A stretch of 64,000 nucleotides of DNA from Treponema sp. (GTDB lineage: Bacteria; Spirochaetota; Spirochaetia; Treponematales; Treponemataceae): positions 30,356 to 94,355 of the forward strand of contig JAKSTP010000003.1 in NCBI GenBank assembly GCA_024402505.1, in the 5' to 3' direction. Each line of letters opens with the position of its first letter. Position 1 is the stretch's first letter. Made by a program: the position numbers and the translations under genes. The notes below the pieces were generated by a model. The model did not search any database, had not been told where the DNA came from, and saw only the letters and a list, made by a program, of their open reading frames with translations. This document shows positions 61,768 to 64,000 of this stretch, one piece after another.

Positions 61768-63852
61768 ATGCAGATGAAAATGCCTGTTTCTTATACAAAG
61801 CTTGGAGCAACTGTTTGTGACGGTGGCGTAAATTTTGCAGTTTACAGCAAACATGCCGAAAAAATCTTTCTTTGTCTTTTTGAAAAAGATGATGACAAAC
61901 TCCCTTGTAAAACCATCGAACTTGATCCTGAAAAAAACAGAACCGGCGATATCTGGCACATTTTTGTAGAAGAGCTTAAGCCAGGTGCACTTTATTTGTT
62001 AAAAGCCCAGGGGCCTTATAATCCTCCTGCAGGTCACCGATTTAATATTCATAAATATCTTTTTGATCCATACGCAAAGGCTTTTACAAAAGGATCAGTT
62101 TTCCTTTCGTATAACAAACAGCGGGAACTGGGATTGGCCGGCGTTCAGGATGGCGAACTTTTTGATCTTTCCAATTTTCCAAAATGCGTAGTTGTTGATG
62201 ACGATGATTTTGACTGGGAAGGCGACAAACCCCTCAATTATCCTTTAAACGAGACTGTTATTTACGAAACCCACCTTAAGGGTTTTACGGCACATGAATC
62301 TTCAAAGGTTCGATGTCCTGGCACTTACAAAGGTTTTATGGAAAAGGCCGCCTATCTAAAATCTCTTGGCGTAACTTCTGTAGAACTACTTCCTCTTTTT
62401 GAATTTGATGAAAACGAGGTAGGTAATTCAAATCCCCGAACCGGTGAAAAACTTAAAAATTACTGGGGCTACAGTACTATCGGTTTTTTTGCACCAAAGA
62501 CTTCCTATGCAAGTGATCAGACTCCTGGCGGGGCAGTCCGTGAATTCAAGGAGATGGTAAAGGCTTTGCACAAAGAAGGCCTCGAAGTAATTCTTGACGT
62601 TGTTTACAATCATACCGCCGAAGGAAATGAAAACGGTTATACTTTCTGCTTCCGTGGTCTTGAAAATCAGGTTTATTACATGCTGCCTGAAAATGAAAAA
62701 CAGTATTACATGAATTATTCGGGCTGCGGTAACACCGTAAACTGCAATCATCCTGTAACCGCAGCTTTTATCCTGGACAGTCTTCGTTACTGGGTAACAG
62801 AAATGCATGTTGATGGATTCCGTTTTGATCTTGCATCTATTCTTGCACGAGGTGAAAATGGGGCAGTGGAAGGAAATCCTTATCTTACCCGTGCTATAAG
62901 TGAAGATCCTGTTCTGGCCAATACAAAAATCATTGCAGAACCTTGGGATTGCGGCGGTGCTTACCATCTTGGCAACTTCCCTGGAGGCCGCTGGAGTGAA
63001 TGGAACGGCCGCTTCCGTGATGACATGAGACGTTTTGTCCGTGGTGATGAAGGTACTGCTACCCAGGCAGCCACCCGTATTGCCGGAAGTTCAGATTTTT
63101 ATCATTACCGTTCGCCGCTTTCATCAATCAACTTTATTACGGCCCATGACGGTTTTACTTTGAACGATCTAGTGAGCTATAACTACAAACACAATGAAGA
63201 AAACGGGGAAGATAACCGGGATGGCAGTGATGATAACCTGAGTTACAATCATGGTTATGAAGGAACTTCAGAGAATCCAAAAATTGAAGAAGTGCGTCTG
63301 CGAAAAATCAAAAACTTCCTTGTTTATCTTATGATTTCCGAAGGTGTTCCAATGCTCCTTGGCGGTGACGAAATGCGCCGTACTCAAAATGGAAACAACA
63401 ACGCTTATTGTCAGGACAGTGCTTTAGGCTGGATTGACTGGACTTTTGCAGAAAAAAATGCGGGCCTTGTACGTTTTACAGCAAACCTTATCAGTCTGCG
63501 AAAAAAATACGAAGTGTTCCGCCGAAAGCAGTTTTTTGATTCAAGTGCCCCTGAAATTGTGTGGTACGATGCTGCAGGAAAAATGCCTGACTGGTCAAAA
63601 ACCGGCCGTTTCCTTGCATTTAAAATGACCGATAAAACCGGAAGAGAATTCTACATTGCTTCCAATATGGACCGCTTCGATCTTACAATCACATTGCCGG
63701 CCCCTGGCGGAAAAAAACAGTGGTGCTTCCTTGCCGACACCTCATTCCCTTCAACAGAGGATTTTGCCTCGGAAAACTGCGAAGAAAAACTTCAGAATCA
63801 GCGCCGGTACGTCCTTCTTACCAACAGCCTGGTTATTCTGGAAGCCAAGTAA
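61768..63852 (+). CDS. glgX: Glycogen debranching enzyme / isoamylase (GlgX-like)
   Basis: Removes alpha-1,6 branches from phosphorylase-limited glycogen. The 694-residue protein has an N-terminal CBM48-like domain (about 1-130) and a GH13 barrel: VDGFRFDLASIL (nucleophile Asp, about 352), IIAEPWDCGGAYHLGNFPGG (acid Glu, about 391) and FITAHDGFTLNDLVSY (about 455). The sequence ends with the usual C-terminal sandwich. TATAAT ends 7 nt before the ATG, with no ribosome site. It is a single-gene unit; no other glycogen genes are present in the window. Confidence 0.93.
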   Translation: MQMKMPVSYTKLGATVCDGGVNFAVYSKHAEKIFLCLFEKDDDKLPCKTIELDPEKNRTGDIWHIFVEELKPGALYLLKAQGPYNPPAGHRFNIHKYLFDPYAKAFTKGSVFLSYNKQRELGLAGVQDGELFDLSNFPKCVVVDDDDFDWEGDKPLNYPLNETVIYETHLKGFTAHESSKVRCPGTYKGFMEKAAYLKSLGVTSVELLPLFEFDENEVGNSNPRTGEKLKNYWGYSTIGFFAPKTSYASDQTPGGAVREFKEMVKALHKEGLEVILDVVYNHTAEGNENGYTFCFRGLENQVYYMLPENEKQYYMNYSGCGNTVNCNHPVTAAFILDSLRYWVTEMHVDGFRFDLASILARGENGAVEGNPYLTRAISEDPVLANTKIIAEPWDCGGAYHLGNFPGGRWSEWNGRFRDDMRRFVRGDEGTATQAATRIAGSSDFYHYRSPLSSINFITAHDGFTLNDLVSYNYKHNEENGEDNRDGSDDNLSYNHGYEGTSENPKIEEVRLRKIKNFLVYLMISEGVPMLLGGDEMRRTQNGNNNAYCQDSALGWIDWTFAEKNAGLVRFTANLISLRKKYEVFRRKQFFDSSAPEIVWYDAAGKMPDWSKTGRFLAFKMTDKTGREFYIASNMDRFDLTITLPAPGGKKQWCFLADTSFPSTEDFASENCEEKLQNQRRYVLLTNSLVILEAK

Positions 63853-63958
63853 AAGACGGTCTGGAACTACTGTCAATTCAAGGTCTTGAATCTTTCCTCT
63901 AATTTTATTAAAATGAAATACTCATATTTTGAAAATTTATTTTTAAAGAGGTAATAAT

Positions 63959-64000
63959 ATGGCTTTTGATATTTCTAAAATGAGAAATATCGGTATCAGT
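63959..64000 (+). CDS. fusA: Elongation factor G, start only (cut by right edge)
   Basis: Only 14 codons (MAFDISKMRNIGIS) are in the window, after the ribosome site AAAGAGG. They match the opening of spirochaetal EF-G, which continues with the G1 loop AHIDSGKTT. EF-G drives ribosomal translocation. Spirochaetes often have two EF-G copies, and the fragment cannot tell which one this is. Confidence 0.78.
   Translation, partial: MAFDISKMRNIGIS

Noticed and set aside
1..64000. Mobile elements, prophage, tRNA or rRNA genes
   Set aside because: No transposase, integrase, phage structural gene or recognisable RNA gene was found in any intergenic stretch; gaps are mostly short.

Overview
The window looks like a chromosomal segment of a host-associated Treponema (spirochaete; Fibrobacter/rumen/gut-type or oral-type cannot be separated from the sequence alone). 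This is inferred from several things together: an LptC/LptA/LptB set without LPS synthesis genes nearby, many second-messenger and chemotaxis proteins, outer-membrane beta-barrel and lipoprotein-like products, and a fusA start that reads like spirochaetal EF-G. I see no rRNA, tRNA, transposase, integrase, phage gene or CRISPR array. The segment is almost fully coding: 54 complete genes and two truncated ones, ettA at the left edge and fusA at the right edge.

Layout. 1-4.8 kb (minus): ettA (partial), mutS2, purM, purE. 4.85-6.8 kb (plus): a tightly overlapping lptC-lptA-lptB operon. 6.8-10.8 kb (minus): a cation/proton antiporter, then ptsI-fruK. 10.9-16.7 kb (plus): an FMN-dependent alpha-hydroxyacid oxidase-like enzyme, an orphan PD-(D/E)XK-like nuclease behind a cluster of inverted CTCATAT sites, a ferredoxin-like aldo/keto reductase, a YczE-like membrane protein, an AraC/degenerate-GGDEF regulator and a HAD phosphatase. 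16.7-21.8 kb: mixed small genes, a GH18-like protein, a GNAT acetyltransferase, a membrane diguanylate cyclase and a TPR protein. 21.8-27.2 kb (minus): a biotin locus, birA-bioY-ecfA-ecfT, with a BirA-type operator over the birA start, followed by a lipoprotein SBP and a fused permease-ATPase of unknown substrate. 27.3-33.4 kb: an EAL protein, an outer-membrane barrel, asnS, and a YihY-cNMP fusion. 33.4-43.5 kb (minus): methyltransferase, lipase-like and CE2-like esterases, tpiA, and a six-gene string ctpA-rsmE-wecG/tagA-trmJ-HD-GYP-HAD. 43.6-48.6 kb (plus): MCP, MinD-like ATPase, lgt, STAS-zinc ribbon. 48.6-49.1 kb: a structured non-coding stretch. 49.1-58.2 kb (plus): a treponemal set with two 3+3 TM membrane proteins, a DjlA-like J protein, a Sel1-repeat exported protein, a 646-residue unknown and a GAF-like/GGDEF cyclase. 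58.2-64 kb: tatD (minus), a two-TM protein with an acidic hexapeptide tandem repeat, glgX, and the fusA start.

How the genes work together. Cyclic-di-GMP turnover is spread over the window (two GGDEF cyclases, one EAL, one HD-GYP, one degenerate GGDEF fused to AraC) beside a chemoreceptor. Envelope biogenesis is the other theme (Lpt, Lgt, CtpA, WecG/TagA-like transferase, barrel, and the 49-52.6 kb membrane module). A repeated regulatory pattern also stands out: many genes have a good -10 hexamer only 6-9 nt before the start codon and no Shine-Dalgarno sequence, so they would be transcribed as leaderless or nearly leaderless mRNAs. Other genes in the same window have strong AGGAG-type sites.

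Starts were trimmed wherever a ribosome-binding site, terminator, operator or neighbouring gene contradicted the longest frame.
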